Shown here one piece after another: positions 18,116 through 27,903 of a DNA stretch of 64,000 nucleotides. The translations under genes and the position numbers were made by a program. Positions within the stretch are counted from its first letter, which is position 1. Each line of letters opens with the position of its first letter. Origin of the DNA: Peribacillus alkalitolerans (GTDB lineage: Bacteria; Bacillota; Bacilli; Bacillales; DSM-1321); assembly GCF_010882125.1 (NCBI RefSeq), contig NZ_JAAGVZ010000017.1, positions 1-64,000 on the forward strand, given 5' to 3'. The notes beneath the pieces were generated by a model. The model was not told the origin of the DNA and searched no databases. It saw nothing but the letters and a program-made list of their open reading frames with translations.

Positions 18116-20035
18116 CTATTCCCTTTCAATAGTCATCCCTTCAACGTGACCTTTCGATAATTGTTTATTGCTTTTTCTATAATCTTTAGACTGAAAAATA
18201 ATATCAAAGTCATAATCCTCAGGATACATTTCTGAAGCTTTGATATACAGTTTCAGTCGTTTATAAGGATATTCTCGTTTTTCATTTTTGACTTGGACGA
18301 TATATTGTCCCATTTCATCTGGACCCTTATAAATTATTCCAAACTCTCCTGTAGCTGTAATCAACACGTTGTCGCCCATGTGAAACTGTTCTATTAGTGG
18401 CACTTTCTTTTCCTGTTTTCTAAAATGGGCAAACTTATTACGTGCCAACTGTTTTTCAAGCTCCTTGATATCGTGTCCATAAATGGAGTAATCATAATTT
18501 TTATCTTCTTTATACGTATAGGAATGGGCATTTTGAATGATTGTCGGATGCATCCCTAATTTCAATGCAATAGCAAATGCTTGACTGCTTCCACCTTCTC
18601 CCAATAATAGCCGATAGGTCGGTTGCAGCGTTTCCAAATCAAATTCCATTGAACCATTAATAAACCCCTCTGTTGACTCAGCAAATTCTTTGATTTCACT
18701 ATAATGAGTGGTCGCAAGTAGCGTACACCCCTTTTTAAATAGCTCTTCCAGGATCGCTGTAGCTAAGCCCATCCCTTCCCTTGGGTCAGTACCAGATCCG
18801 AGTTCATCTAGAAGCACTAAACTATGGTCATTCGTTTCTGTTAATACGGATATGATATTTTTCAAATGCGAACTAAAAGTACTCAAGTTTTGTTCAATAC
18901 TCTGGCCATCCCCAATATCAAGTAAGATTCTTTGATAGATACTAATTTGGCTATCAAGATCTGCCGGGACATGTAGACCACACTGAATCATTAAAGCTAG
19001 CAGGCCAACAGTTTTGATTGTGACTGTTTTTCCGCCAGTGTTTGGCCCTGTTATTAATAGAGCATTTGTCCCTTCACCTAGAACTAGATTCAATGGAAAT
19101 GCTTTGTCTCCTAATAATGGATGTCTTGCATTCTTCAATTCAATGTAATGTCTATCATTGATTTGTACTTTGTTGGCTTTAATTCTTAAGGCATACTTTG
19201 CTTTAGCGAAAAGGACATCGTATGTCACCATAATATCCATCGCAAGCTTGATTTTCATATCCTGTTCTTCAACTAAACCGGTCAAATAGGAGAGAATACG
19301 CTCCTCTTCCATTACCTCTAAACTCTTTAGACCTTCAAGCTCTGCTTGAAAGTACATTAATTCCTCGGGCTCTATGAATAGGGTTGAACCTGACGCAGAA
19401 ACATCAAGCACACTACCTTTCACTTTTGATTTATACTCTTTTTTGACAGGTATCGTGTACCTTCCATTCCGGATCACGACCATTGAATCTTGAAGAAATG
19501 ATTCAATTTTCTTTGATCGGACCATGGCTTCTGCTTTTTCTTTTAATCTATCTTCTACGATTCCAATTTGTTTCCTTAAACGTAAAAGTTCTTTAGAGGC
19601 ATAATCATCAATTCTGTTATTACGGATACACCTCGTAATTTCCTCTGCTAGGGAAGATAAATCTTCTATCCCTGCTACATAGGTTGAAACCCTTGGGGCG
19701 ACATACTCCTTATCAATCATGAACCGTTTCATTTTTTCACAGCTATCTAAAAAAAGCATAATCTTCATTAACTGATCGACTCTAAGTGCTACCCCTTTAT
19801 GAAGACCATTTCTGATGGACTCCATTCCATCTAATCCAGAAACAGGTACAGAAGAAGAAATAGCAAGGATTCTTTTCGCTTCTTCAACTTCATCTAGCCA
19901 TGCTTCTATTTGTTTTAAATTGTATGAAGGTTGCATGTTATCAATAAATGTTTTTCCTTCTTGTGTCATTGTGATTTCTTTTATTTCTTCTTTAATTTTT
20001 ATGAATTCTAATACTTGAAATGTTTGATCGTTCAA
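18116..20035 (-). CDS. MutS2-like ATPase lacking the Smr nuclease domain
   Basis: DNA-binding ATPase of the MutS2 branch. The 639 residues cover the MutS core (about 1-300, including the clamp coiled coil) and the ABC-type ATPase, with Walker A GPNTGGKTVTIKT (about 330-342), VLLDELGSGTDPREG (Walker B, about 408-422) and ATTHYSEIKEFA. Full MutS2 proteins are near 785 residues and end in a Smr endonuclease domain. Here the chain stops after about 100 residues of linker-like sequence (HMGDNVLITATGEFGIIYKG) with no Smr motif. The start is TTG at 20035, with GGAGG 8 bases upstream. A role in recombination or ribosome rescue, as for MutS2, is inference only. Confidence 0.85.
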   Translation of the reverse strand: MNDQTFQVLEFIKIKEEIKEITMTQEGKTFIDNMQPSYNLKQIEAWLDEVEEAKRILAISSSVPVSGLDGMESIRNGLHKGVALRVDQLMKIMLFLDSCEKMKRFMIDKEYVAPRVSTYVAGIEDLSSLAEEITRCIRNNRIDDYASKELLRLRKQIGIVEDRLKEKAEAMVRSKKIESFLQDSMVVIRNGRYTIPVKKEYKSKVKGSVLDVSASGSTLFIEPEELMYFQAELEGLKSLEVMEEERILSYLTGLVEEQDMKIKLAMDIMVTYDVLFAKAKYALRIKANKVQINDRHYIELKNARHPLLGDKAFPLNLVLGEGTNALLITGPNTGGKTVTIKTVGLLALMIQCGLHVPADLDSQISIYQRILLDIGDGQSIEQNLSTFSSHLKNIISVLTETNDHSLVLLDELGSGTDPREGMGLATAILEELFKKGCTLLATTHYSEIKEFAESTEGFINGSMEFDLETLQPTYRLLLGEGGSSQAFAIALKLGMHPTIIQNAHSYTYKEDKNYDYSIYGHDIKELEKQLARNKFAHFRKQEKKVPLIEQFHMGDNVLITATGEFGIIYKGPDEMGQYIVQVKNEKREYPYKRLKLYIKASEMYPEDYDFDIIFQSKDYRKSNKQLSKGHVEGMTIERE

Positions 20036-20128
20036 TGTTCGTTCCTCCAGAAACTTAATTTATTAAAATCATCTGACGTGCTTTTAATAAAGCTTTTTTC
20101 CATAGATTGTTGTTATTAGCCTATAAAG

Positions 20129-20260
20129 TTTGTCCGTTGCTTTCCGCGGGGAGGGATGGGAGCCTCCTCGGCGTTAACCGCCTGTGGGGTCTCCCACTTC
20201 CCTCTTTTTCCCGTAGGAGTCAAGTGCCCTCCGCTACAATCAACTCAGATTGTTAAAGTT
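20129..20260 (-). repeat. GC-rich interspersed repeat, copy 2
   Basis: Shares GTTGCTTTCCGCGGGG, GGGAGCCTCCTCGGCGTTA, CCTGTGGGGTCTCCCAC and CAATCAAC with the other copies. It lies in the 656-bp gap 20036-20692. The remainder of that gap shows only the terminator at 20361-20394. Confidence 0.8.
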
Positions 20261-20360
20261 AAAATTCATTAAAAAGTAGCAAACTTTACAAAACAGTTTT
20301 TAATTAAAACGAAAAGTTGCTGATTTTTAACTTCGCTTGCAACATTCTTCTTTTTTAAAC

Positions 20361-20394
20361 GCAAAAAACCGCAATGAACTAAGTCATTGCGGTT
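20361..20394 (-). terminator. Terminator hairpin downstream of the M20 hydrolase gene
   Basis: Perfect 11-bp stem AACCGCAATGA (20367-20377) / TCATTGCGGTT (20384-20394) with six T on the minus strand. It is about 300 bp beyond the gene, so the transcript would carry a long 3' end. Confidence 0.7.
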
Positions 20395-20692
20395 AATAGA
20401 CAAGGTTTATAATCCGACTATCCCCTTTTTGAATATGACAAATAAACTTGTCATGAAGGATTACCTTGCTATATGCAGTGCTTTTGTTCTTAACATCCCA
20501 TTCGAAGCCCAACACAAATAAAGGTTTAAATTAACCTTTTTAATGTATTGTAGAATGGAAATTCCGTATAAAAATAACGGTTAGTTAAGAACGACACCTA
20601 ACATATAACATTTCTCCTTTTGATTAAGGGATAGCTTTCCTTTTAAAAATACCAAGTCTTACTATTCAAGTCAAGGATGTTTTCGATTCACC

Positions 20693-21865
20693 TTATTTTA
20701 ACCCTTTTACTATTTGATGAAATTCTCGTTTCATCTCTGCTAATAAATCTTTATCTGTCAAAACATCATATCCTGTAAAGGCTAGCGCTTGGATTCCTTG
20801 AAGCAAAGTAATCTTACCTGCATCAGACACGGTCAATTCAGCAAAGTCTCTCGTATGGGCAATCAAATCAGGTTTCCCAAGACCGATATATGGATGAATG
20901 GCTGGAGTGACTTGGCTTACATTCCCCATGTCAATACTTCCATAACTATCTTTTGCAGGCAATACTTCGTTTACACCTGCCAATTTCATATTATGAGTAA
21001 ACGCAGAGGAAAGTGCATGATTCGTTTTCATATCATCATAGCTAAGCTCGTAGTTACTTATCTTTAGTTCAGCACCTGTCATAGTAGCGGCGCCTTGAGC
21101 TATATTTTTTACTTTTTCTACGACTTCATTTAAATACTGTCGGTCCATTGATCGAATATAAAATTGAGCTCTTGCATATTCAGGTACAACATTTGCTGCA
21201 GTGCCTCCATCCTTAATGATTCCATGAATGCGGACATCCTGCTTAACATGCTGACGTAACGCGTTAATACCATTGAATAACTGTAAAACCCCATCCAAAG
21301 CATTTATCCCTTCATGCGGGGAAGCTGCAGCATGTGAAGTTCTACCGAAAAATTCAAACTGCAAAGCGTCCATCGCCAAGGACTCTCCGCTTTCATAGCT
21401 CTCGCCGGAAGGATGGACCATCAAAGCCGCATCTATGTCGGCAAAAATCCCTTGTTCGGCCATTGGAACCTTCGCACCGTTCGTCTCTTCTGCTGGTGTT
21501 CCAAGTACCGTTATTTTCCCACCTGTATGTTCCAAGACTTTACTTAAGGCAACTCCGGCTCCCATGCTCATAGTACCGATCAAATTGTGACCACATCCAT
21601 GACCAATACCAGGAAGAGCATCGTACTCACATAAGAAAGCAACATTCGGACCAGGTTTTCCGCTATCAAATATAGCTTTAAAAGCAGTCTCCCTGCCCAC
21701 TATCCCCTTCACCACTTGAAATCCATGATCATTAAGAAACTCCATCAATTTTTGTGAAGATTGATATTCTTCATCTCCAAGTTCAGGGTGTTCATATATG
21801 TATTGACTGATTCCCAAGAAATCTTCTTTCAGTTCATTCACATGGTCCACTATGGTATTTTTCAT
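20693..21865 (-). CDS. M20 family metallo-amidohydrolase
   Basis: Zinc-dependent hydrolase of acylated amino acids or peptides, M20D-like, in the group holding AbgB-type p-aminobenzoyl-glutamate hydrolases. Metal-binding motifs are visible: the HGCGHN segment (about residues 89-94), PAEET with the catalytic Glu (about 125-129), MVHP (near 150) and a late His in IAHTRDFAEL. The dimerisation domain sits at about 185-295 (RTSHAAASPHEGINALDGV). 390 residues is normal. The ATG has AGGGGAG upstream. Alone between a repeat-containing gap and a small lipoprotein gene, so context does not narrow the substrate. Confidence 0.87.
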   Translation of the reverse strand: MKNTIVDHVNELKEDFLGISQYIYEHPELGDEEYQSSQKLMEFLNDHGFQVVKGIVGRETAFKAIFDSGKPGPNVAFLCEYDALPGIGHGCGHNLIGTMSMGAGVALSKVLEHTGGKITVLGTPAEETNGAKVPMAEQGIFADIDAALMVHPSGESYESGESLAMDALQFEFFGRTSHAAASPHEGINALDGVLQLFNGINALRQHVKQDVRIHGIIKDGGTAANVVPEYARAQFYIRSMDRQYLNEVVEKVKNIAQGAATMTGAELKISNYELSYDDMKTNHALSSAFTHNMKLAGVNEVLPAKDSYGSIDMGNVSQVTPAIHPYIGLGKPDLIAHTRDFAELTVSDAGKITLLQGIQALAFTGYDVLTDKDLLAEMKREFHQIVKGLK

Positions 21866-22061
21866 TGAAAGCTCCCCTTTTATAATACGATGTATATTTA
21901 TTAATTATTATAATTGAAAAAGGATAACATTCCTACTGTACACCTTAAGTAAATAAGGCACATAATAGAAAAGAAAATCAGCTGCTAATAAATAGATAAA
22001 AATGGTTCAAAGTAAAATAAAATCAATGAAAACCTCAACCTGCAAATCATTTATCAACTAA

Positions 22062-22100
22062 AAAAACTGTTAGCACCATTGAGCTGGTGTAACAGTTTTT
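22062..22100. terminator. Strong hairpin terminator after the small lipoprotein gene
   Basis: AAAAACTGTTAGCACCA (22062-22078) pairs with TGGTGTAACAGTTTTT (22085-22100) with one mismatch. It overlaps the region just after the lipoprotein stop. Confidence 0.85.
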
Positions 22101-22101
22101 A

Positions 22102-22299
22102 TCAGCCATTCTTTGACAGATTGTTTTCATCCTCTAATTCTTTAATTCTCTCTTCTAATTCGATAATTTTGTCTTTCAATTTCAAATTTTCATCAATGAT
22201 TTGGATATTTTCCTTTTTCATCTGGCTTGAATTGCTTGAACAGGAGGACAAAAAAATGAAAATCAAAATAGTCATAAGAACCCCCATTATTTTTTTCAT
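22102..22299 (-). CDS. Small lipoprotein with coiled coil
   Basis: 65 residues. A basic N-terminus (MKKIMG) and hydrophobic stretch end in the lipobox LSSCSS, so the Cys near position 20 should be lipidated and the protein anchored outside the membrane. The rest (about 28-60) is a heptad-like charged coiled coil (KLKDKIIELEERIKELEDEN). The start at 22299 is preceded by GAGGAGGGGGAAGAG; the longer in-frame ORF lacks a ribosome binding site. Function unknown. Confidence 0.7.
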   Translation of the reverse strand: MKKIMGVLMTILIFIFLSSCSSNSSQMKKENIQIIDENLKLKDKIIELEERIKELEDENNLSKNG

Positions 22300-22414
22300 C
22301 TCTTCCCCCTCCTCAAAGATAATCTCTATAGTATTAAACGAAACAAACGAGGAAAAAGTTTCAAATCTTTTCATTTAATTCCTAAAAAACCCCTAAGAGA
22401 ATGGTTCAAAAAAC

Positions 22415-22687
22415 TTACCTAGGCTCTGTATAATTCTTTGCTCGTTCACTATCACTAATTCCTTTAGTAGTAGGGTCAATTACGCCACCTATACCAAGGA
22501 AAATTACTGCAAATAAGTTGATGATCTTCATAAATCCATTTATTGCGTCATCTGTTATGGTAAAACCGATTGGATAAATAAACTGATTAATAAAGGACAA
22601 AAGCATCTGTACAAGTAGTAACGTACCTGGGATACCAACGGTAATCATCCAAGTAGGATTTTTGAATCTTACCTTCCAGTTAATCAA
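22415..22687 (-). CDS. Phage phiLC3-family holin, isolated
   Basis: Small membrane protein of the phiLC3-type holin family, which form lethal membrane pores in phages. About 90 residues: it starts INWKVRFKNPTW, has two membrane segments (about 15-35 and 55-75) and ends with the family signature GVIDPTTKGISDSERAKNY. A TTG at 22687 fits both the family's start and an AGGA 9 bases upstream; an in-frame GTG at 22696 overlaps that site. No endolysin or other phage gene is near, so this is either a prophage remnant or a domesticated holin. Confidence 0.82.
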   Translation of the reverse strand: MINWKVRFKNPTWMITVGIPGTLLLVQMLLSFINQFIYPIGFTITDDAINGFMKIINLFAVIFLGIGGVIDPTTKGISDSERAKNYTEPR

Positions 22688-22975
22688 AGCATTCACATCC
22701 TAATAGTAATATATTACTATTTTATTTTCCTTCGTTTAGAAAGCTTGTACTTATGCCTATATTTTTTGAAAATTTCGATTTACCCTTTTCACTTTTAAAG
22801 TCGATAAAAGTATGAGATGATAAAACCTTTCCTTGCATGATGTCAATATAAAAATTATAATTACAATAGCCAAAAGCACGGGAATTTTAAGGTATTATCC
22901 ACCTTTGTAACAAAAAAACTTAACAATGAGTGCGGAAATTCCTGTAGTAATAATTGTTTGGAGGAAATTAATTAA

Positions 22976-24595
<1,620 letters not shown>

Positions 24596-24604
24596 ACATG
24601 GACA

Positions 24605-24638
24605 AAACCCCGGAGGATCGTTCCTTCGGGGTTTTATT
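24605..24638 (+). terminator. Terminator of ykpA
   Basis: AAACCCCGgAGG / CCTtCGGGGTTTT stem with ATTT tail, 10 bp after the stop. Confidence 0.9.
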
Positions 24639-24836
24639 TAATTAGTATTTTTAAACTTGCGTGTAAAATGAATTGAGACGTACTCGGTTTCCGAGGGGAG
24701 ACGCGCTTTAACATACATAAACAATTGTTTAAAAAATTGTCATACATACTAATTGGAATTTTAACGGTTTTCATACTTTCATATCGATTAACAATTATCC
24801 ATTTGGAAAGAATGAGCTTTAAGGAGTTGTTGTCGT

Positions 24837-25067
24837 ATGGAGCTTCAACAAGTTGAAGATATCATGGATTTCATGAATCAATCACATTTATTTTCACGGT
24901 TCAAAAATCACTTCTATATTTCAGGGATTTTTGACACAGTTACAGATGAAGATATGTTAATATCATTTCTTGATCACTACCAATTTAACGATGAATCCAT
25001 ATTATTTGATCATTTCCGCTATCAATTTCGTTGTTTTCAAGTCATTTATCCGAAAATGGATAAATAG
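24837..25067 (+). CDS. Hypothetical small protein
   Basis: 76 residues, rich in Phe and acidic residues (MELQQVEDIMDFMNQSHLF ... FDTVTDEDMLISFLDHYQF). No family is recognised, and there is no signal or membrane segment. AAGGAG lies 10 bases before the ATG, which supports translation. It stands alone after the ykpA terminator. It may be a lineage-specific gene. Confidence 0.5.
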   Translation: MELQQVEDIMDFMNQSHLFSRFKNHFYISGIFDTVTDEDMLISFLDHYQFNDESILFDHFRYQFRCFQVIYPKMDK

Positions 25068-25293
25068 GGGTATATTTTTGAGGTCAAGAAGCTAATCTTA
25101 AAGCGCCGATTTATATTGTCTGTCTGAAATTTTAGTGTTTTTATAACAAAACCTGTTATTGTTGTTATGAAAAGTGTTATTTTTGTACTATTGGGCCGTA
25201 TTTTGTTCCTTCGCTTCCCTGTTAAAGTGGTTATTCCTTATTGAAAGCAAGACCTGGCTCCCACTTATTTTTGAAATGTAAGATTTTATTTTT

Positions 25294-25373
25294 GAAAACT
25301 GAAAAATACTTTCGAAAATAGAAAAATACTTTCGAAATGACCAAAATACTTTCGAAAATCTCAAAATATCGAT
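25294..25373. repeat. Four imperfect 20-bp tandem repeats
   Basis: Units start at 25294, 25314, 25334 and 25354, each close to GAAAATAGAAAAATACTTTC. The last unit diverges at its 3' end. The 20-bp period is not a multiple of three, and the minus-strand ORFs over it have no ribosome binding site, so they are not called. This lies in the 789-bp gap 25068-25856. Confidence 0.75.
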
Positions 25374-25481
25374 TTTTCGACAAAACACTATTTATAAGAG
25401 ATCTGTTACTCAAAGGATTCCGCTGTATCAATCAATACCTCTTTATTCACTTTTTTAATATTTATAGTGTAATAAGTAATA

Positions 25482-25764
25482 TCATAATGGTAGTCTCCCA
25501 TCTTTCCAATTCATCATCAATACCCCTGCATCGTTTACAATAAATTTCCCTTTATTCTTCCCAATCTCTACCTTTTCCCATTTGAGATCGTCATGATATA
25601 CGATAAAAAACCAATAAAATGAGCACTTTTAAAACCCAGCGGAAATCATAAATAAAATGATGGGTATAGAAATTGTTATAAATAAAGACGCTAACTAGTA
25701 AAATGATCCAAATTGGTGGCCAATTAAGGGGTTTGAAGTGTCCACAGGTATAGAAATTTTTTAT
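25482..25764 (-). pseudogene. Frameshifted remnant of a small membrane protein gene
   Basis: Two minus-strand frames join into one plausible protein: a hydrophobic part (NWPPIWIILLVSVFIY ... RWVLKVLILLVF) and, after a shift at the TTTTTT run near 25600, a soluble part (VYHDDLKWEKVEIGKNKG then FIVNDAGVLMMNWKDG) ending in TGA at 25482. No ATG, GTG or TTG starts the first frame after AAGGGG near 25775; ATA is the closest codon. The family is not identified. Either a decayed gene or one with a sequencing error in the T-run. Confidence 0.4.
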
Positions 25765-25856
25765 TTTACCCCTTAAACAGTACTCTACTTAAGTATGTAA
25801 TAACAACTTTATATAAGTCATTATTTAGTAATTATCAATAAAAGTGGGGTATATAT

Positions 25857-26198
25857 ATGAGAAAATTATTCATAGGAATTTTTGTGTCATTATGTATTTG
25901 GTCAAGCGGAGTCTATCCTCTGAAGTTAAACAATGTGGCAATCGCACATCAAAAACCGATTCCTTCCTATGCTAAGTGGGGAGTTTTAGCTATGAAGAAA
26001 ACACAAGAAAGATATCCAAAGGCACAAATCTTTGATTATCTTCATATCGGAAGAACTACTACAGGAAAGTCATCATTCGAGCGATTTAAATTATTATTAA
26101 AACAAAATAATAAAGAATTTGGTGTAATCATTACTATTGAATTTGACACTAAAACAGAAAAAATCATTAAAATAACATTTATTGAGACAAGTGTCTGA
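25857..26198 (+). CDS. DUF3889 family secreted protein
   Basis: 113 residues with an N-terminal signal peptide or anchor (about 1-30). The DUF3889-type core follows: IPSYAKWGVLAMKKTQERYP, then DYLHIGRT and the closing strand FGVIITIEFDTKTEKI. The family is found in Bacillus exported proteins (YqzG-like) of unknown function. The ribosome binding site GTGGGG is short and lies about 8 bases before the ATG. Monocistronic, sharing a terminator with the convergent MFS gene. Confidence 0.78.
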   Translation: MRKLFIGIFVSLCIWSSGVYPLKLNNVAIAHQKPIPSYAKWGVLAMKKTQERYPKAQIFDYLHIGRTTTGKSSFERFKLLLKQNNKEFGVIITIEFDTKTEKIIKITFIETSV

Positions 26199-26264
26199 TT
26201 ATCAATTTATTTAAAAGGTAAATTTTTTGGAATGCTCAAATAGGGTTTATCCATAGTTAATACA

Positions 26265-26310
26265 AGCAGCCTTCTCTCTTATAACTAAAGGGAGAAGGCT
26301 GCTATTTTTT
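26265..26310. terminator. Bidirectional terminator between DUF3889 and MFS genes
   Basis: AGCAGCCTTCTC pairs with GAGAAGGCTGCT, then ATTTTTTA. It lies in the converging gap and touches the last codons of the MFS gene. Confidence 0.88.
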
Positions 26311-27517
26311 AAACTGCTAAATTGTTTTTGATTGACTCTTTTGCCTTCCTTATAGGGATGAAGGATGCTAGGATGGCAATAATCCCACATACCAGGAAAA
26401 TCGGGGATAGCCCAAATACCGCAATGCCTGACAAGCTACCAAAAATGATAAGGTCGCAAATTGAATCCAGGACCGATAATAATGAAATGGTTGTAGCCCG
26501 AACATGTGAAGGAATAAGATCATTCTGTATTTGAGAATAAATTGGGTAACGGATTGCACTTACAAAACGAAGTACCAAAAAACATAAGATTACAATGAGT
26601 GATTTATTCCCTAGTTGTGAGATGATTAAAAGCGATACTCCTGCTGCAAGTCCCGTAATAAAGAACAATTTCATCCCTGAAACACGATCCAGAAGCCAAT
26701 CTAAACGATGTGTGGCGACAAACCCGATGATCTCTGCAATAGAATATACTACCCCAATCCCAGTTACTGAAATACCTGAGTTTAGCAATGGTTGGTCAAA
26801 ATTTTGGAACACAGCGGCAGCCGGAATGAAAACCAATGTAAGATTCATGAACATAAGGAATAATTCAGGTGTTTTCTTTATTATTCGATACCCTTCACTT
26901 ACATGGCTGAATGCATTTTCCCTATAAGGTATTTCTGCTTTAGGTTCAATAATAAAAGCTGATAATACGAAAACAAAAATGAAAGAAACCATTCCCAAGT
27001 AAATGAGTAAATCAAACTGGCCTTCGGTAAGGTTTTTTGCCAGAAACGCCCCTATTAGAACGGTAGCTAAGGAAGTAATGAAAGTAGCAGAAGAAATTCT
27101 CCCCATTACGCGGTCCATTTTGTTTTCGTCATTCGATTTTTTCAAAGACTCATATAGTAGTGCTTCATCTGCCCCTGAAAAGAACGTTACTGAACACCCA
27201 CTTAAAAGGCTACTAAGAAAAAGGAGTATTTGGTAGTCCGCTCCCAAAAGTAACGCTAAGCTTAAGATCTTAACTATAGCTCCAGTCATAAAGGATATTT
27301 TTGGTCCAAATTTATCAGCATATATGCCCGTTGGGACTTCAGAAATTAGGACTGCACCACTCCAACACATGATTAACCAAAATATCTCCCTTTCGGTCAA
27401 ACCATTTTGCATATAAAACAAGGTTATTACAGGTTGTAAAAAACTAGCTGAACCAAAAAATTGAACCCAGAATAAGATCCGACTATTATGAGCACCTAAA
27501 GAATTCTTTTTTAACAT
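26309..27517 (-). CDS. MFS transporter, probable drug or metabolite exporter
   Basis: 402 residues with about twelve membrane helices, in the Major Facilitator Superfamily. The loop after helix 2 has EVPTGIYADKFGPK, the usual MFS motif A position, and SHVRATTISLLSVLDSI appears near the C-terminal half as in many efflux MFS proteins. The substrate cannot be told. The ribosome binding site TAGGAG lies about 11 bases before the ATG and can be masked by upstream RNA. An 18-codon leader ORF precedes it, an arrangement usual for exporters or resistance genes controlled by translation. Function as an efflux pump is inferred. Confidence 0.82.
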   Translation of the reverse strand: MLKKNSLGAHNSRILFWVQFFGSASFLQPVITLFYMQNGLTEREIFWLIMCWSGAVLISEVPTGIYADKFGPKISFMTGAIVKILSLALLLGADYQILLFLSSLLSGCSVTFFSGADEALLYESLKKSNDENKMDRVMGRISSATFITSLATVLIGAFLAKNLTEGQFDLLIYLGMVSFIFVFVLSAFIIEPKAEIPYRENAFSHVSEGYRIIKKTPELFLMFMNLTLVFIPAAAVFQNFDQPLLNSGISVTGIGVVYSIAEIIGFVATHRLDWLLDRVSGMKLFFITGLAAGVSLLIISQLGNKSLIVILCFLVLRFVSAIRYPIYSQIQNDLIPSHVRATTISLLSVLDSICDLIIFGSLSGIAVFGLSPIFLVCGIIAILASFIPIRKAKESIKNNLAV

Positions 27518-27600
27518 ATTTAGTTTCTCCTACCCTATTTAGTTTTTCTGTTAGTAGCAGGAGTGCATGTATGAATGTCAGTTTACTACAGTCACCCCTG
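27518..27600 (-). promoter_or_regulatory. Predicted translational attenuator of the MFS gene
   Basis: Three RNA segments can pair in exclusive ways. Segment 1, CAGGGGTG (27593-27600), is inside the leader ORF. Segment 2, CACTCCTG (27558-27565), pairs with segment 1 over 8 bp. Segment 3, AGGAG (27527-27531), is the MFS ribosome binding site; it pairs with the CTCCT of segment 2, helped by CTA/TAG. Function is inferred from complementarity. Confidence 0.45.
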
Positions 27601-27634
27601 ACAAGGGTATAAAGCCGACTAGTGTTTTTAACAT
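27578..27634 (-). CDS. Leader peptide upstream of the MFS exporter
   Basis: An 18-residue ORF, MLKTLVGFIPLSGVTVVN, with an excellent ribosome binding site AGGAGGT 8-9 bases before its ATG. It ends 60 bp before the MFS start. Its last third overlaps an RNA segment that can pair with the intergenic region. Size, signal strength and place are those of leader peptides that control antibiotic-response exporters by ribosome stalling. No homologous leader is recalled. Confidence 0.55.
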   Translation of the reverse strand: MLKTLVGFIPLSGVTVVN

Positions 27635-27674
27635 AATAATGTACCTCCTATAATTTTCTGAATAATACATTTTT

Positions 27675-27717
27675 ATTATAGTTAATCTTTTCCATTATGG
27701 ATAGGATAATTTTATCC
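27675..27717 (-). promoter_or_regulatory. MFS promoter -10 box with overlapping palindrome
   Basis: TATAAT on the minus strand (27675-27680) has no good -35. A GGATAA-N2-TTATCC palindrome (27704-27717) lies where the -35 would begin, as expected for an operator. Inference only. Confidence 0.4.
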
Positions 27718-27818
27718 CGATATTGGAGTAGCCTTTATTTTCAAAAGAAGCTTGTTTCACGATTACGACTTGAAGCATTAAAACTTTATTAAACTAAATT
27801 ACTTTTCTAAAAAACTGT

Positions 27819-27847
27819 TTGACAAAATTATGTGACGATTTTAAACT
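27819..27847 (+). promoter_or_regulatory. Promoter of bioY
   Basis: TTGACA (27819-27824), 17-bp spacer, TAAACT (27842-27847). Confidence 0.7.
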
Positions 27848-27850
27848 AAA

Positions 27851-27883
27851 TATGTTAACTAACATTATTATTGAGTTAACATA
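27851..27883 (+). promoter_or_regulatory. BirA (biotin repressor) operator of bioY
   Basis: Perfect 10-bp inverted repeat TATGTTAACT / AGTTAACATA with a 13-bp spacer, giving GTTAAC-N15-GTTAAC, the known Firmicute BirA-box layout. It covers the transcription start region right after the bioY -10 box. Confidence 0.88.
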
Positions 27884-27903
27884 AACGACAGGAGGTATAC
27901 ATA

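Noticed and set aside
25188-25431. Two overlapping minus-strand ORFs with FRKYFS-like repeats
   Set aside because: They arise from the 20-bp tandem DNA repeat, shift frame each unit and have no ribosome binding site.
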